Assembly (NCBI GenBank): GCA_963773085.1
Contig: CAVYZS010000006.1
Coordinates: forward strand, 1-64,000
Direction of reading: 5' to 3'
DNA: 64,000 nt
Source: JAENVT01 sp963773085
GTDB lineage: Bacteria > Actinomycetota > Acidimicrobiia > Acidimicrobiales > Ilumatobacteraceae
The notes beneath the pieces were generated by a model. It had not been told where the DNA came from. It saw only the letters and a list, made by a program, of their open reading frames with translations, and did not search any database. Below, piece by piece: positions 1 through 8,977 of this stretch. Made by a program: the position numbers and the translations under genes. Position 1 is the first letter of the stretch. Each line of letters starts with the position of its first letter.

Positions 1-110
1 CGTCGCCGGGCGTGCCGGACGTCTGGACGCCTCCACGGCGTCGTCAACAACGCCAGTGGTACACGGGCGGGTCTGCCCCGACTTCGGTTGACTCGTGGGG
101 TTGAGAGCTT

Positions 111-976
111 TCAGGCCGCGTGAGCGGCGGTGTGCAGTGTTTCATATTCGATCGGGGTGAGCCTGCCGAGGCCGCGTTGTCGGCGGCGTCGGTGGTAGGT
201 CCGTTCGATCCAGATCACGATCGCGACGCGGAGTTCTTCGCGGGTGGTCCAGCGTTGCCGGTCGAGGACGTTCTTCTGCAGCAGCGCGAAGAACGATTCC
301 ATCGCGGCGTTGTCACCGCATGCGCCGACGCGGCCCATCGACCCGACGCAGTCCGTGGTTCTTGAGCGCGGTCACGAACACGTTGGAGCGGAACTGGCTG
401 CCGCGGTCGGAATGGACGATGGTGCCGACCGGATCACGCAGCGCGACCGCGTTCGCAGCGCCGACACCGCGAGCGCGGCGGTCATCCGGTGACGATCGAG
501 TAGCCGACGATGCGTGTCGACCACACATCTTTGATCGCGCACAAGTAGAGCTTGCCCTCCGACCGGTTGGGTGCTCGGTGATGTCGGTCAGCCAGGTCAC
601 GTTCGCTGCCGCGGCGGTGAAGTCGCGATCGACGAGGTCGTCGTGCACCGGCGGGCCGGCCGTACGTGAGAGCCCTCTCTTCTTCGCGAACACCGACCAG
701 ATCCGCTGCTGCTGGCACAGGCGTTGCACCCGGTTCTCCGACGCCGTCGATGCCACGCTCGGCGAGTTGGTCGGCGATGAACCGATACCCGAACGCCGGG
801 TCGTCGTGATGGATGTCGAGCGCGGCGTTGATCAGATGCGCGTCGTCCCACTCGCGGTCGGTGACCGGGTTGGCCTGCCACTTGTAGAACGCCTGCTTGG
901 AGAACCCCAGCACCCGGCAGGTCACCGTGACGGGGATTCCGTCGACGGCAAGATCGTGGACCAGCGGGTACATCAT
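111..976 (-). pseudogene. IS3-family transposase OrfB, multiply frameshifted
   Basis: The DDE integrase-type transposase is recognisable but spread over at least three frames. The N-terminal HTH_21-like region (GFSKQAFYKWQ) reads in one frame from 976. The first catalytic Asp (VTWLTDITEH) and second (VHSDRGSQFRSN) sit in a second frame between about 756 and 313. The catalytic Glu (AAMESFFALLQKN) and the C-terminal RRRRQRGLG motif sit in a third frame ending at 111. At least two indels separate them. It is either a dead copy or one with sequence errors; the catalytic residues are all still encoded. Confidence 0.8.
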
Positions 977-1257
977 TTTGGGAGCGACTCCCGAGCGAAG
1001 AACGCCGCCGCCCGACGCAGGATCTCGTTCTCCTGCTCGAGCACCCGGTTCCGCTTGCGGAGCTCGCGGATCTCCGCCGCTTCGTCCTTGGTGACACCCG
1101 GACGCACGCCGTCTTCGATATCAGCGAGCTTCAGCCAGCGATGCAGACACGCCTCGGAGATCCCGAAATCCTTCGCGATCTGCGTCAACGGCGCCTCGCC
1201 CTTGCGAGCCACCGCGACAACGTCACGACGGAACTCCACAGGGAATGCCTTGGGCAT
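973..1257 (-). CDS. IS3-family transposase OrfA (HTH protein)
   Basis: This 94-residue protein has the OrfA plan: an N-terminal helix-turn-helix (residues about 8-45, with FGISEACLHRWLK) that would bind the IS ends, then a leucine-zipper-like coiled coil (about 60-85, ELRKRNRVLEQENEILRRA). In IS3 elements OrfA is both a regulator and the N-terminal part of the OrfAB transposase made by a programmed -1 frameshift. Its end overlaps the start of orfB at 976, as expected for that arrangement. It is intact, but its partner is not, so activity is unlikely. Confidence 0.85.
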   Translation of the reverse strand: MPKAFPVEFRRDVVAVARKGEAPLTQIAKDFGISEACLHRWLKLADIEDGVRPGVTKDEAAEIRELRKRNRVLEQENEILRRAAAFFARESLPK

Positions 1258-1322
1258 GATGCTTCCTTCCAGCGAGGACGAATCCTCACAGATCAGGAGT
1301 CAACCAACCGGGGGCAGACCCC

Positions 1323-1723
1323 TTTTTCAATCAGAAATGGGCTTCTGCGTCACGGTGTACGACGCTGCGCCGATGTTGACGGATGCCTCGCTCACAGCGG
1401 AGAATTGCCGACCGCCGTGCATCTCGAAGAAATGCAGCCGACACTCACAAGACCGGTCGGCGCCGCCGCGCTCGTCGGCGAACTCACGGCGAGTGCCCAG
1501 GGGAGATCGAAGGCTACGAGTAGGGCAATGCGAATCGATGGCCGCATTCAAGGGGGCCAGCTAGTCCGCTCTCAGATCCCTCCGAACACGATGCGCTCGC
1601 TGTCTCCGCAGGCGCGGTGACTCGACACAAGGCCCTTGCACAGAGCGACCATCAGTAGTCTTCGCTCGTGGGCTTCGAGGATCGAACTGCGGTCGTGGTG
1701 CCATGCCTGTGGCGCCCAACACG
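1323..1723. other. Intergenic, no supported gene
   Basis: Between the IS3 right end and the CapA-like gene I see no ORF with family features. A 74-codon minus-strand ORF (1327-1551) ends almost at the IS boundary and could be the remnant of an interrupted gene, but it shows no recognisable motif. Confidence 0.4.
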
Positions 1724-2932
1724 ATGAGTTGGCGAGCCGCGCGTTCTGCCTGCGCTGAGTTTGATTGGTTGCGTCACAGCCTTCGCCCCAGTCGCCATCG
1801 CGGTTACTCCATCAGACACGACGTCGGCAACCGCCGAGGCCGTCCGGCTCGATCCACCTCCTCGATCGTTCAGTCTGATCGCAACCGGTGATGTCCTGAC
1901 CGAAGCCTTGGTCACTTTCGCGGCGGCCGGCTTTGGCGCGAGTACCGGTGCTCGCTACAACTTTGCACCCCTGTTTGCACCCGTCACCGCGATGCTTTCG
2001 TCTGCGGACATCGCGATATGTCACATGGAAATGCCGATCGGTGCAGTCGGCGACCGACCGGGGGTGTACGGCCATTCACCGTTTGGCGGGAATCTCATTC
2101 TCGCTCCGTACGAAATCGCTGATGGTCTTCGCCGCGCAGGCTTCGATCGCTGCAGCACCGCCTCGAATCACAGCAACGACCTCGCCGAGTACGGCATCGA
2201 TACCACGCTCGCAGCTCTTGATGCTTCGGGGTTGACTCACGTCGGGACGGCGCGCTCACCCGCCGAGGCAGGGATCGAGGTGATCGTTGTCAACGGAGTC
2301 CGACTCGTGCACCTTGCGTATACCCGGTACTCCAATACCGTGCTGCCAACCGAGCCGTGGCGCGTCAACTTTGCGGCATCAGCGGTACAGGTAGCCGCAG
2401 ATGTCAGCACCGCGCGCAGTGCTGGGGCCGACGTCGTGGTCGTCAGTCTGCACCTCTCGAAGGAACTGATGTTGACTCCGGACCCCGTCGATCGACAGTT
2501 CGTCACTGATCTCACCAACCTGGCCCACATCGACCTGGTCGTCGAACACGGACCACATGTGATTCAACCTGTGGAGCAGGTCAACGGGACATGGGTGTAC
2601 TGGAGCGTTGGCAACCCATCTCGGGAATGGGCACGTCAGTCGGCAAGTACAACGACCCACATACCCTTGATGGACTGGCCGCATTTGCGCGCTTCACCGA
2701 GACCTCACCTGGTCTCTTTACCATCGAACCGTGGCCCGTACTGCTTTGCAACGAGCCCACGACAAGGGCGATCTACGCGCCGATCGCAGCACCACCTGAG
2801 CAACCTGTGCTCAGAGCGAACACCGACGCGTGCGTCCGAAGGTCCATGGCTGTGGTTCCTGACATACATCGAACTTGGGCCGGGTGGCGAGGCGATCGCG
2901 ACGATGTGGTCCGACAGTCCGATCGAATATGA
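1724..2932 (+). pseudogene. CapA-family (poly-gamma-glutamate synthesis-like) protein, frameshifted
   Basis: The PGA_cap/CapA metallophosphatase-like fold is visible. There is an early ATGD-type strand (LIATGDVL), then ICHMEMPI, the TASNHSND segment typical of CapA 'ANNH' motifs, VVSLHLSKE in place of the usual HWG/E, and VEHGPHVIQPVE. At about 2614 one base is missing: the frame read so far breaks after YWSVGNP and the neighbouring frame continues naturally with ISGMGTSVGKYND and TLDGLAAFARFTETSPG. The N-terminus probably begins at ATG 1724, but a second indel near 1735 is needed to join it to the signal-peptide-like LSLIGCVTAFAPVAIA. The native C-terminus is uncertain. The family acts at the cell surface in capsule or polymer synthesis; the substrate here is unknown. 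Confidence 0.7.
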
Positions 2933-3085
2933 GCGACGCCACGCCGACAACCCAGCCCGCGATCAAGCAAGCTGACCGCGAAACCCAGGGCACACGAGAG
3001 CAGTCACCGATCCCGGGGCGGTTCAGTTGAGGGCCGGCGCGCCCTCGCCCTTAGGGTCTGATCGACCCGCGCTGCGTGCTGGTGA

Positions 3086-3463
3086 TCAGAGCAGTTCGAT
3101 CGGGCAGTTGATGCCTGGTGCGTTGACGAGTCGGGTGTCGGTCGTGAGTAGGGCTGTTGCGCCGGTCATCTCGGCGAGGGCGACGTAGGTGGCGTCGTAC
3201 GCGCTGAGATTGTGCCGCAGCGCCCATATTCTCGGTCGGAGCCAGTCGGCGGGGAACCGGGTGAGGGCCAGGCGGATGAAGCCGTCCAGGGCGGACGTGC
3301 CTTGCTTGTCGGTCAGGATCTTCTGGACGACGAGGCGCCGAAGGACGTTGGTCACTTCGCTGTCGATGAGGTGGGGAACAGCGAGTTCTTCGTCGCCTAG
3401 ACGATCTGGGTCAAGGTCGTTTGCGACGAGTTCGACGATGACGCTGGCATCGACGACTCTCAA
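3086..3463 (-). CDS. VapC-like PIN-domain toxin
   Basis: This is a PIN-domain ribonuclease of about 125 residues. The acidic active-site residues are visible: the N-terminal Asp in VVDASVIVEL, Glu in DSEVTNVLRRLV, Asp in AYDATYVALAE and Asp in LLTTDTRLV. VapC toxins cleave RNA to arrest growth. I chose the TTG start because TTGA overlaps the stop of the antitoxin frame, the usual coupling in such pairs, and the PIN fold begins there. Longer upstream readings run through the antitoxin gene out of frame. Confidence 0.85.
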   Translation of the reverse strand: MRVVDASVIVELVANDLDPDRLGDEELAVPHLIDSEVTNVLRRLVVQKILTDKQGTSALDGFIRLALTRFPADWLRPRIWALRHNLSAYDATYVALAEMTGATALLTTDTRLVNAPGINCPIELL

Positions 3464-3701
3464 TCGCCGCGTCCCTCGTGCAACGCGGTCAGGATCGTGT
3501 CTCGATCGACGTGGCCTCGAACCTTGGCCTGTGTCGATCTGATGACGGCGGCGTTGGCGTGCACCGCCTGGGCGCGTTTGGCAAGGTGTTCCAGTTCGCG
3601 CTGCATGTATCGGGTCAGGGAAGACCCTGGGCCTCGGCGGCGTCAGCCAAAGCATCGTGCACGTCGTCGGGCACGTCTCGGATCTGGATCACTCTGGACA
3701 T
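3460..3701 (-). pseudogene. Antitoxin of the FitA/VapB type (ribbon-helix-helix), one-base deletion
   Basis: MSRVIQIRDVPDDVHDALA is the ribbon-helix-helix start typical of FitA-like antitoxins, which bind both the operator and the toxin. The frame stops after AEAQGLP. Restoring one base near 3618 gives LTRYMQRELEHLAKRAQ and a toxin-binding tail ending at a TGA that overlaps the toxin's TTG. So the pair is complete except for one missing base. If the deletion is real, the toxin would be unopposed, which makes a sequence error the likelier explanation. Confidence 0.75.
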
Positions 3702-3721
3702 GTTCGCCAACATATCATCAG

Positions 3722-3740
3722 TGGGTGCATGTTGCACCCA
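3722..3740. promoter_or_regulatory. Inverted repeat upstream of the antitoxin gene
   Basis: TGGGTGCA-tgt-TGCACCCA is a perfect 8-bp inverted repeat about 20 bp before the antitoxin start. A second smaller one (ATGTT-cgcc-AACAT, about 3700-3713) touches the start codon. Such pairs are normally autoregulated by the RHH antitoxin, so operator function is a reasonable inference. Confidence 0.5.
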
Positions 3741-3833
3741 GGGAATGGCCGGATTGCCGTTCTGCTCTCTCCGCGCTTCGGGTTCGAGGGGCGCCGAGGT
3801 CGACGACTGGCTATCAATTCCAGAAAGGGCTTG

Positions 3834-4085
3834 TGACCTGGGTACTTCTTGGTGCGCCCCTGGGTTTCGAACCCAGAACCTGCGGATTAAGAGTCTCTTC
3901 AGGGCCGTTTCTGACCGTCCCAGACCGTCCCGGATAGGCTCACTACCAGGGGCTTCAGTCGCTGACTGTGTCTGACCGTCCCCGACTGTCGCGCCGATAG
4001 ATGGGATGAAAGATGGGACAGAGCACCTGCGGATCTCGGTCCGCAGGTTTGAAATGCCCACCCAGATTCATTGATCCGCGGATCA
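3834..4085. repeat. Attachment-site copy 1: tRNA-Lys 3' end plus arm
   Basis: The first 62 bp match the 3' half of tRNA-Lys (real gene at 55.47 kb) with an extra G and a missing C. The tRNA 5' half is absent. An arm shared with the copies at 15.76 and 29.25 kb follows. It holds several GACCGTC/GACTGTC repeats and a hairpin at 4026-4047 (CCTGCGGA-N6-TCCGCAGG). It is interpreted as a residual att site from integration at the tRNA. Confidence 0.8.
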
Positions 4086-4228
4086 ACGCTGCCTTCGAAC
4101 TCTGCGGCGGGAGGTCGCCGCAGTGGCCATGGAGGCGGCGGTTCATGGTCCCGCCAAGCCGTGAGCCACCCTAGCCAGCCCAACGACCGCGTCGGTTCGT
4201 TCCGCAGCGTCCCTGCTAGAACACTGGG

Positions 4229-4687
4229 ATGTCCGCGATGTTTCGAGCCGGCGTTGGCGGGGTGATCCTTGACGTCCGGGGCCGAGTGTTGGCGCTCGAG
4301 CGCGCTGCCACCCCAGGCGCTTGGCAACTTCCGCAGGGTGGTATCGAGGGCGACGAGGCGCCGGTCGACGCGCGATGGAGGGAGCTGAGCGAGGAGATCG
4401 GTCTCACCGCCGAGCACGTCGAGTTGCTGGCTGAGGTGCCCGAGTGGCTTGGTTACGAGTTGCCGCCGGAATTCCGTTCGGAGAAGACCGGTCGTGGACA
4501 GGTCCACAAATGGTTCGTGCTTCGGATTCGGGACGAGGGTGTCTCGATTCGCTTTGACATCGGCAACGAGGTGGAGTTCCAGTCATGGCGGTGGATGCCG
4601 CTCGCACATTTGGCCGAACAGACTGTGTCCTTCCGCCAGCCGGTCTATCGACGCCTCGTCCAAGTCGTGGCGGGGCTCGACGCCTGA
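4229..4687 (+). CDS. Nudix hydrolase, RppH-like
   Basis: This 152-residue protein has a full Nudix box (GGIEGDEAPVDARWRELSEE, residues about 36-55, followed by IGL) that binds Mg2+ and hydrolyses nucleoside diphosphates linked to X. The preceding WQLPQGGI and the later HKWFVLRI and EVEFQSWRW match the RNA pyrophosphohydrolase (RppH/NudH) subgroup, which removes pyrophosphate from mRNA 5' ends or cleaves diadenosine polyphosphates. The length fits the family. It is the first gene inside the island next to att copy 1, and its substrate is inferred only from similarity. Confidence 0.8.
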   Translation: MSAMFRAGVGGVILDVRGRVLALERAATPGAWQLPQGGIEGDEAPVDARWRELSEEIGLTAEHVELLAEVPEWLGYELPPEFRSEKTGRGQVHKWFVLRIRDEGVSIRFDIGNEVEFQSWRWMPLAHLAEQTVSFRQPVYRRLVQVVAGLDA

Positions 4688-4710
4688 TCTAGGCCGAGTC
4701 TTGTGCGGAT

Positions 4711-5589
4711 TTAGGCGGATTGTCGGGCGGCAAGGGAGGGTATGAAGCGCTCGCTGAAGCCGGCCACGAAGCTGATCATCGCTACCCGCGGCCCGCTGTG
4801 CCCGGCGGCGGCACCCAGCAGATCGGCCTCAAGTGCGGCGAATGCCACCAGGGCGCCGGCGCCTCCGGCAAATGGTCTAAAGGTATTGGCCAGCTGCGCC
4901 CAGCGCAGCTCGGGGTACCGCATGTCGGGTCTCGCGGCTGCTACGCGCTGCGCGGCCGAAAACGCACCACCGAGAATCCCGTAGAGCAGCGCAGAGACAA
5001 CCCACCACCCGTCTATGTCGCTGTCCGTGAGTATCAAGCCGCGACCGAGGAACTCAAGGGCGCAGATCGCGACCAGTACAGCGAATAGCAGTGCAAGGTA
5101 GATGATGACCTGACGGCGCTGCAGCAGTCGCTTTCGGTTGTCGTTCTCGCCAGTCTCGTCGAGGTGCTTCTGGATTCTCACAACTCGCTCGAGCTGCGGC
5201 CCGCTCTGGCATTCATAGGCGTCGACCGCCTCCCGGCGCCACGAGCCCAACTTCTTAAGGATTTCCTGTTTCAGATCGATCTCGAGCAGCGCGAGGTCTT
5301 CCGGTGACAGAACTCGGAGTTCCTCCCGGCGGGCCGCATGGAACCACGCCCAGGCCTCTTCGTTGCCGGCCAGGCCCACGTGCCGCTTGAGCTCACAGTC
5401 GGCCTGATCGAGGAATTTGCGAGCGTTGCGCACGGCGCCATCGGGACCTGACTGCTCGGCGAAGTCGAGGCGAAGCCTGAGCTCGCGTATCGCCTGCTCA
5501 AGCCGTGGGTCGGGACTGGGTCGGGACCAGGGCCGGCCTGTGCGCTTCGTGCGCTTATGCGCGCTCCCGCCCTTGGCGGTCAACGCCAC
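4711..5589 (-). CDS. Predicted membrane protein, unknown family
   Basis: This is a 292-residue protein I do not recognise. Residues 1-150 are soluble and charged, with heptad-like helices (LEQAIRELRLRLDFAEQ; LERVVRIQKHLDETGEN). Then come a strong transmembrane segment (VIIYLALLFAVLVAICALEF), a second one (WWVVSALLYGILGGAFSAA), and two weaker ones near the C-terminus. The shape, a long cytoplasmic coiled coil followed by a small membrane bundle, is seen in several island-borne effectors, but no catalytic motif is visible. It converges with the Nudix gene. Confidence 0.6.
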   Translation of the reverse strand: MALTAKGGSAHKRTKRTGRPWSRPSPDPRLEQAIRELRLRLDFAEQSGPDGAVRNARKFLDQADCELKRHVGLAGNEEAWAWFHAARREELRVLSPEDLALLEIDLKQEILKKLGSWRREAVDAYECQSGPQLERVVRIQKHLDETGENDNRKRLLQRRQVIIYLALLFAVLVAICALEFLGRGLILTDSDIDGWWVVSALLYGILGGAFSAAQRVAAARPDMRYPELRWAQLANTFRPFAGGAGALVAFAALEADLLGAAAGHSGPRVAMISFVAGFSERFIPSLAARQSA

Positions 5590-5640
5590 TGTCGGAAGTC
5601 ACACCCGGAGTCTTCCACAGTCATCTTCGAAGCCTTCACT

Positions 5641-5846
5641 GAGATGAACAGCAGGTCGTAGTTGAGGCGCTCGCAGAACGCCCGCTCCGAACAGATCGAC
5701 TACATCGCCTTCAACACCGTCGACTTCAGCAACGCCTCCGGCGAGACGCTCTCACGGCCGCTGACCGCGTACATCTGGTCGAACACAGCGTCGAGCCCGG
5801 TGAGCACCGTGTCGACCACGACACGGATCCTGCGGTTCTTCGGCAT
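5641..5846 (-). pseudogene. IS5-family transposase N-terminal fragment
   Basis: From an ATG at 5846 the frame reads MPKNRRIRVVVDTVL, GLDAVFDQMYAVSGRESV and then SPEALLKSTVLKAM. After a TAG stop it continues CSERAFCERLNYDLLF. This is the conserved N-terminal DUF772 region of IS5-type transposases, where the stop replaces Tyr. The catalytic domain is missing downstream. A dead fragment, useful only as a mark of past insertion. Confidence 0.7.
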
Positions 5847-6168
5847 TAGCTCCTCCGCCTGCTCAGTGTCGTCAACATCGCCAACTGCGGAGCCGTGCTT
5901 CCACGCATGCCCACAGTCTTTTCGATCCCACCACCCAAGGCGAGCACTCTCAGCCGATTTTCAGCACCCTATTAGGAGACGCGAGCGGTCGTTGGGCCCA
6001 GCATCGTGCGTCCGGTAACACCCGACCGCGACGCAGCCGAAGCCATCTGCGAACTGTCGTTCACGGACGGTCGCTCGGGACGCGATCGCGGCGGGTTTGG
6101 ACAGTAGTGGGCGGAGTCTGAGGAGGTCGGCCACAAGCTTGGTTCTCCAACCCGCGCAAGAATGGGCT

Positions 6169-6642
6169 ATGGCCACGATTGAACAAGTTGGAAAAGAACT
6201 GCACGTCACTCAGCGTCACTGGAAGATTGGCCGTAAGGCGTGGAGCTGCGCCTATCATTCGCTGCAAATAGGCGCCATCGGGCTCGCGGCGATTACAACG
6301 TTAGGCACAGCACGGAAATGGGACTCGACAGTCACGCTCTGGTTCGCAACTGCGACTACGGTGGCAACCGCCCTGACGGGTCTCCTTCGCCCCGCGGAGA
6401 AGTGGCGGTCGAACCGGTTGAGCTACTCCGAAGCTGAGGAGATTCGGTTGGATCTCATGAAGGAGAACGCGAGTGCCGACCGCGCCCTCAGTCGGTTGCA
6501 GAGGCTGCTCATTCGGCATGACATGGCGATTCTTGGGGACGTCGGCCTGGTGCACGACGCAGTTCCAGATCACCGTGATCGCGTGGACCACTGCGAGGCA
6601 TCGGGTGTCGCCAGCGATGACGTGACGCCCCGAGATTGGTGA
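6169..6642 (+). CDS. SLATT/DUF4231-like two-TM protein
   Basis: From ATG 6169 this is 157 residues. An N-terminal amphipathic segment (RHWKIGRKAWSCAYHSLQ) is followed by two transmembrane helices (residues about 35-50 and 57-76, separated by ARKWDS) and a helical tail (WRSNRLSYSEAEEIRLDLMK). This arrangement resembles SLATT and DUF4231 proteins, membrane modules often coupled to nucleotide-sensing defence systems. No SMODS or cyclase gene is adjacent, so a defence role is only inferred from the family and the island setting. The last 40 residues look atypical and may run beyond the natural end. Confidence 0.5.
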   Translation: MATIEQVGKELHVTQRHWKIGRKAWSCAYHSLQIGAIGLAAITTLGTARKWDSTVTLWFATATTVATALTGLLRPAEKWRSNRLSYSEAEEIRLDLMKENASADRALSRLQRLLIRHDMAILGDVGLVHDAVPDHRDRVDHCEASGVASDDVTPRDW

Positions 6643-7120
6643 TGAACCTGGGTGAGGGTAGGAAACCCCGACGCAGGGGTCGATCGCGTTCATCCTTCGC
6701 CGCTGTTTACACAACTCGCCGACGCGATCGGCATTCCCGTGCAATCTCTCGGTGGCGGTTCGCCGCGGAGCCCCGAGCAGGTCAGTCCCTCGCCCGGGGC
6801 CGCCGACGCGGTCGCCCCTCGCGTCGTCCATGAGGACAATCTTCTGTATCAGCGGGCTACCGGCGAATCTCTTGCTAGATGGTGGGCTGCGATGGCCCCA
6901 CGAAGTTGGAGGCTGACATGCCTGCTGATTCCCACGATTGCTGCCGCGTCAAGCGTGAGACGCTCTCTGTTTGCACGATCTGAACGTCTGGAGGGAGCCG
7001 ACACCATCACCGACGTCGCCCAGCAGGCGCGTACACGGGCTGCCTGGACATAGATCCTCGCTGAGTCAGTTCGAGCGAACGACTCAGCACGGTCCAATTG
7101 CGCGAGGCCGTTGGACCCTA
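6643..7120. other. Intergenic, no supported gene
   Basis: Only overlapping ORFs without family features occur here. A 133-codon plus-strand ORF (6652-7053) has Arg/Ala/Ser-rich shadow-like composition. No repeat, hairpin or RNA gene was recognised. Confidence 0.4.
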
Positions 7121-7340
7121 TTAGTCATCGGTCGAGATGATGGTAAAGCCCGCACGTTCCCATTCTCCGTCCTCGTTTGATGAATCTGCCTGCTCGTTCC
7201 GACTGGTCGCGCCCATCCACAGCCGTTCAACTGTCGGAGCAAAGCCACCTGATTGCAGCGCGATTATGCAATCGTCGTCGAGGTCGAGCTCTAAGTCTGG
7301 CTTCAGAACGACAAGGTCTACCAGCTGTTTTGATGAAGTG
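7121..7340 (-). pseudogene. Leucine-rich protein, C-terminal part cut off by IS
   Basis: The minus-strand frame ending at 7121 reads SSKQLVDLVVLKPDLELD and IIALQSGGFAPTVERLWMG. Its apparent start lies inside the IS256-family end, so it is chimeric. Together with the fragment on the other side of the element (8743-8940) it forms one gene. The regular Leu/Val/Phe spacing resembles a leucine-rich repeat solenoid. Function unknown; inactivated by the insertion. Confidence 0.5.
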
Positions 7341-8735
7341 TATGAGTCCCGCGGCGTGGTGGGTTTCGGTAGGTCCACCGTGAGGTGAGCCATCGGCGTG
7401 ATTCTTGGTGTGTTCCGGCAAGAACCCACCGAAGGAGAACACACCGATGGCTCTGGATGAGTCTGCCCTGCCCGAACTTCTCGAGGCGCTGCGCGCCGGC
7501 GATGGAGTCGATCTGATCCGTGACGCGGTGCGTCTCGTGATGCAAGAGTTGATCGAGCTCGAAGCGACCGAGGTGATCGGCGCCGGCCGCTACGAACGCA
7601 CCGAGACCCGCACCAATGAACGCAACGGTCATCGGTCTCGGCTGTTGGCGACGCAGGCCGGCGATATCGAGTTGAAGATCCCGAAGCTGTCTCATGGCAG
7701 CTTCTTCCCGAGCTTGCTGGCACCGCGCCGGCGGATCGATCAGGCGTTGCACGCGGTGATCATGCAGGCCTACGTCGAGGGCGTCTCGACCCGCTCGGTC
7801 GACGATCTGGTGCAGGCGTTGGGGATCGACTCGGGGATCTCGAAGTCGCAGGTGTCGCGGATCTGCGCCCAGCTCGACGTCGAGGTCGACGCGTTCCGCA
7901 ACCGCATCCTCGCCCACGTCGAGTTCCCCTACGTCTATCTCGACGCGACCTACGTCAAGGCCCGCGACACCGACCTGCATCAGGTCGTGTCGCGGGCGGT
8001 CGTGATCGCCACCGGGATCACCGCCGACGGCGACCGTGAAGTCCTCGGCCTCGCCGTCGGCGACACCGAGGAAGAGACGTTCTGGACCGAGTTCCTGCGC
8101 TCGCTGCGCCGCCGCGGCCTGAGCGGTGTGCGCCTGGTGATCTCCGACGCCCACGAAGGCTTGAAGGCCGCGGCCCGCAAGACGTTGCAGGGCGCGAGCT
8201 GGCAGCGCTGCCGCGTGCACTTCGCCCGCAACGTGTTGGCCCGCGTCCCCAAAGGCCACCAAGACGTCGTCGCCGCCGCGTTGCGGACCGTGTTCGTGCA
8301 CCCCAACCCGGACGAGATCTCCGCCGCCTGGGACCGCACCGCCGACATGTTCGCCCGCCAGTTCCCGAAGGTGAAAGAACTGATGGACGACGCCAAGGGC
8401 GACGTGCTCGCCTTCTCCGCATTCCCGCCCGATCACTGGCGCAAGATCTGGTCGAACAACCCGCTCGAGCGGCTCAACAAAGAGATCAAACGACGCACCA
8501 ACGTCGTGCAGATCTTCCCCAACAACGCCGCCATCATCCGCCTCGTCGGCGCCGTCCTCGCCGAGCAACACGACGACTGGGCCACCCACCGCCACTACCT
8601 CTCCGAGCGCTCGATGGCCAAGCTCTACCCGACGCGCGACAATGACACCGCGCCAGGCGACGGCATCCTCGCCATCACCTGACGCCACCAGGAATCACAC
8701 CAACGATTCCCACCACTCCACGGGACGCTGTCGTT
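7341..8735 (+). mobile_element. IS256-family insertion sequence
   Basis: A 1.4-kb element with one transposase gene. Both ends carry a related inverted repeat: GTCCCGcGGcGTGGTGGG on the left (7346-7363) and its near-exact complement on the right (8709-8726). TGAAGTG occurs at 7334-7340 and again at 8736-8742 and may be the target duplication (IS256 elements usually make 8-9 bp). The transposase is intact and the flanking gene is neatly split, so insertion looks recent. Confidence 0.85.
7447..8682 (+). CDS. IS256-family transposase (DDE, Mutator type)
   Basis: This is a complete 411-residue transposase. Catalytic residues of the Mutator/IS256 DDE family are visible: Asp in YVYLDATYVK, Asp in LVISDAHEGL and Glu in NNPLERLNKEIKRR. 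The C/D-x-H element GASWQRCRVHFARN is also present. I chose the ATG after the AAGGAGAAC ribosome site, giving MALDESALPELLEALRAG. It is the only clearly intact transposase in the window. It would catalyse copy-out or cut-and-paste movement of its own element. Confidence 0.95.
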   Translation: MALDESALPELLEALRAGDGVDLIRDAVRLVMQELIELEATEVIGAGRYERTETRTNERNGHRSRLLATQAGDIELKIPKLSHGSFFPSLLAPRRRIDQALHAVIMQAYVEGVSTRSVDDLVQALGIDSGISKSQVSRICAQLDVEVDAFRNRILAHVEFPYVYLDATYVKARDTDLHQVVSRAVVIATGITADGDREVLGLAVGDTEEETFWTEFLRSLRRRGLSGVRLVISDAHEGLKAAARKTLQGASWQRCRVHFARNVLARVPKGHQDVVAAALRTVFVHPNPDEISAAWDRTADMFARQFPKVKELMDDAKGDVLAFSAFPPDHWRKIWSNNPLERLNKEIKRRTNVVQIFPNNAAIIRLVGAVLAEQHDDWATHRHYLSERSMAKLYPTRDNDTAPGDGILAIT

Positions 8736-8742
8736 TGAAGTG

Positions 8743-8940
8743 GTAACGAGCTTCGAAACACGCTCACACGTGTTAGCGCTGGGAGGAATCCGAGTGGTGC
8801 GAGATCAACAATCGATGAATCACTGAACTCGATGTAGCTCAAGTGCTTTAGGAAACCCAAACTGCCTAGATGGCCGCCGGTGGGCAGATTCCGATGGCCG
8901 CCGAGAGGTCGATCGGCCGCGAGTTCTGCCGGAGTCCGTC
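8743..8940 (-). pseudogene. Leucine-rich protein, N-terminal part cut off by IS
   Basis: Reading minus strand toward the IS gives LGFLKHLSYIEFSDSSIVD, then LAPLGFLPALTRVSVFRSSLP, two leucine-rich repeats of about 22 residues. The reading continues on the far side of the IS256-family element as SSKQLVDLVVLKPDLELD. The upstream part (TPAELAADRPLGGHRNLPTG) has no convincing start codon before the excisionase-like gene, so the N-terminus is unresolved. Confidence 0.5.
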
Positions 8941-8977
8941 TTTCAGCTGCGCTTCTCGTTGCGCTGGCTCATCGGCC

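Larger units (their letters stand above)
69..1322 (-). mobile_element. IS3-family insertion sequence, decayed
   Basis: The ends are imperfect inverted repeats of about 26 bp. The left end (69-94) begins gggtctgcccc and finishes ggttgactc; the right end (1297-1322) is the mirror image. Between them lie a short orfA and a longer orfB on the minus strand, the layout and 1.25-kb length of IS3-family elements. OrfB is broken by several frameshifts, so the copy should not move by itself. No convincing target duplication was found. Confidence 0.85.

Noticed and set aside
1327..1551. 74-codon minus ORF beside the IS3 right end
   Set aside because: No recognisable domain; may be a remnant, but too weak to call.
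3853..3895. tRNA-Lys genes at att copies 1-3
   Set aside because: Only the 3' half is present. The D-arm and 5' acceptor strand are missing, so no functional tRNA can fold.
5641..5846. In-frame TAG in the IS5 fragment as a recoding event
   Set aside because: The rest of the transposase is missing, so this is simple decay.
6652..7053. 133-codon plus ORF after the SLATT-like gene
   Set aside because: Arg/Ala/Ser-rich, no motif, no ribosome site.
7318..8688. 456-codon minus-strand ORF opposite the IS256-family transposase
   Set aside because: The plus strand has complete DDE motifs and a ribosome site; the minus ORF is its shadow.
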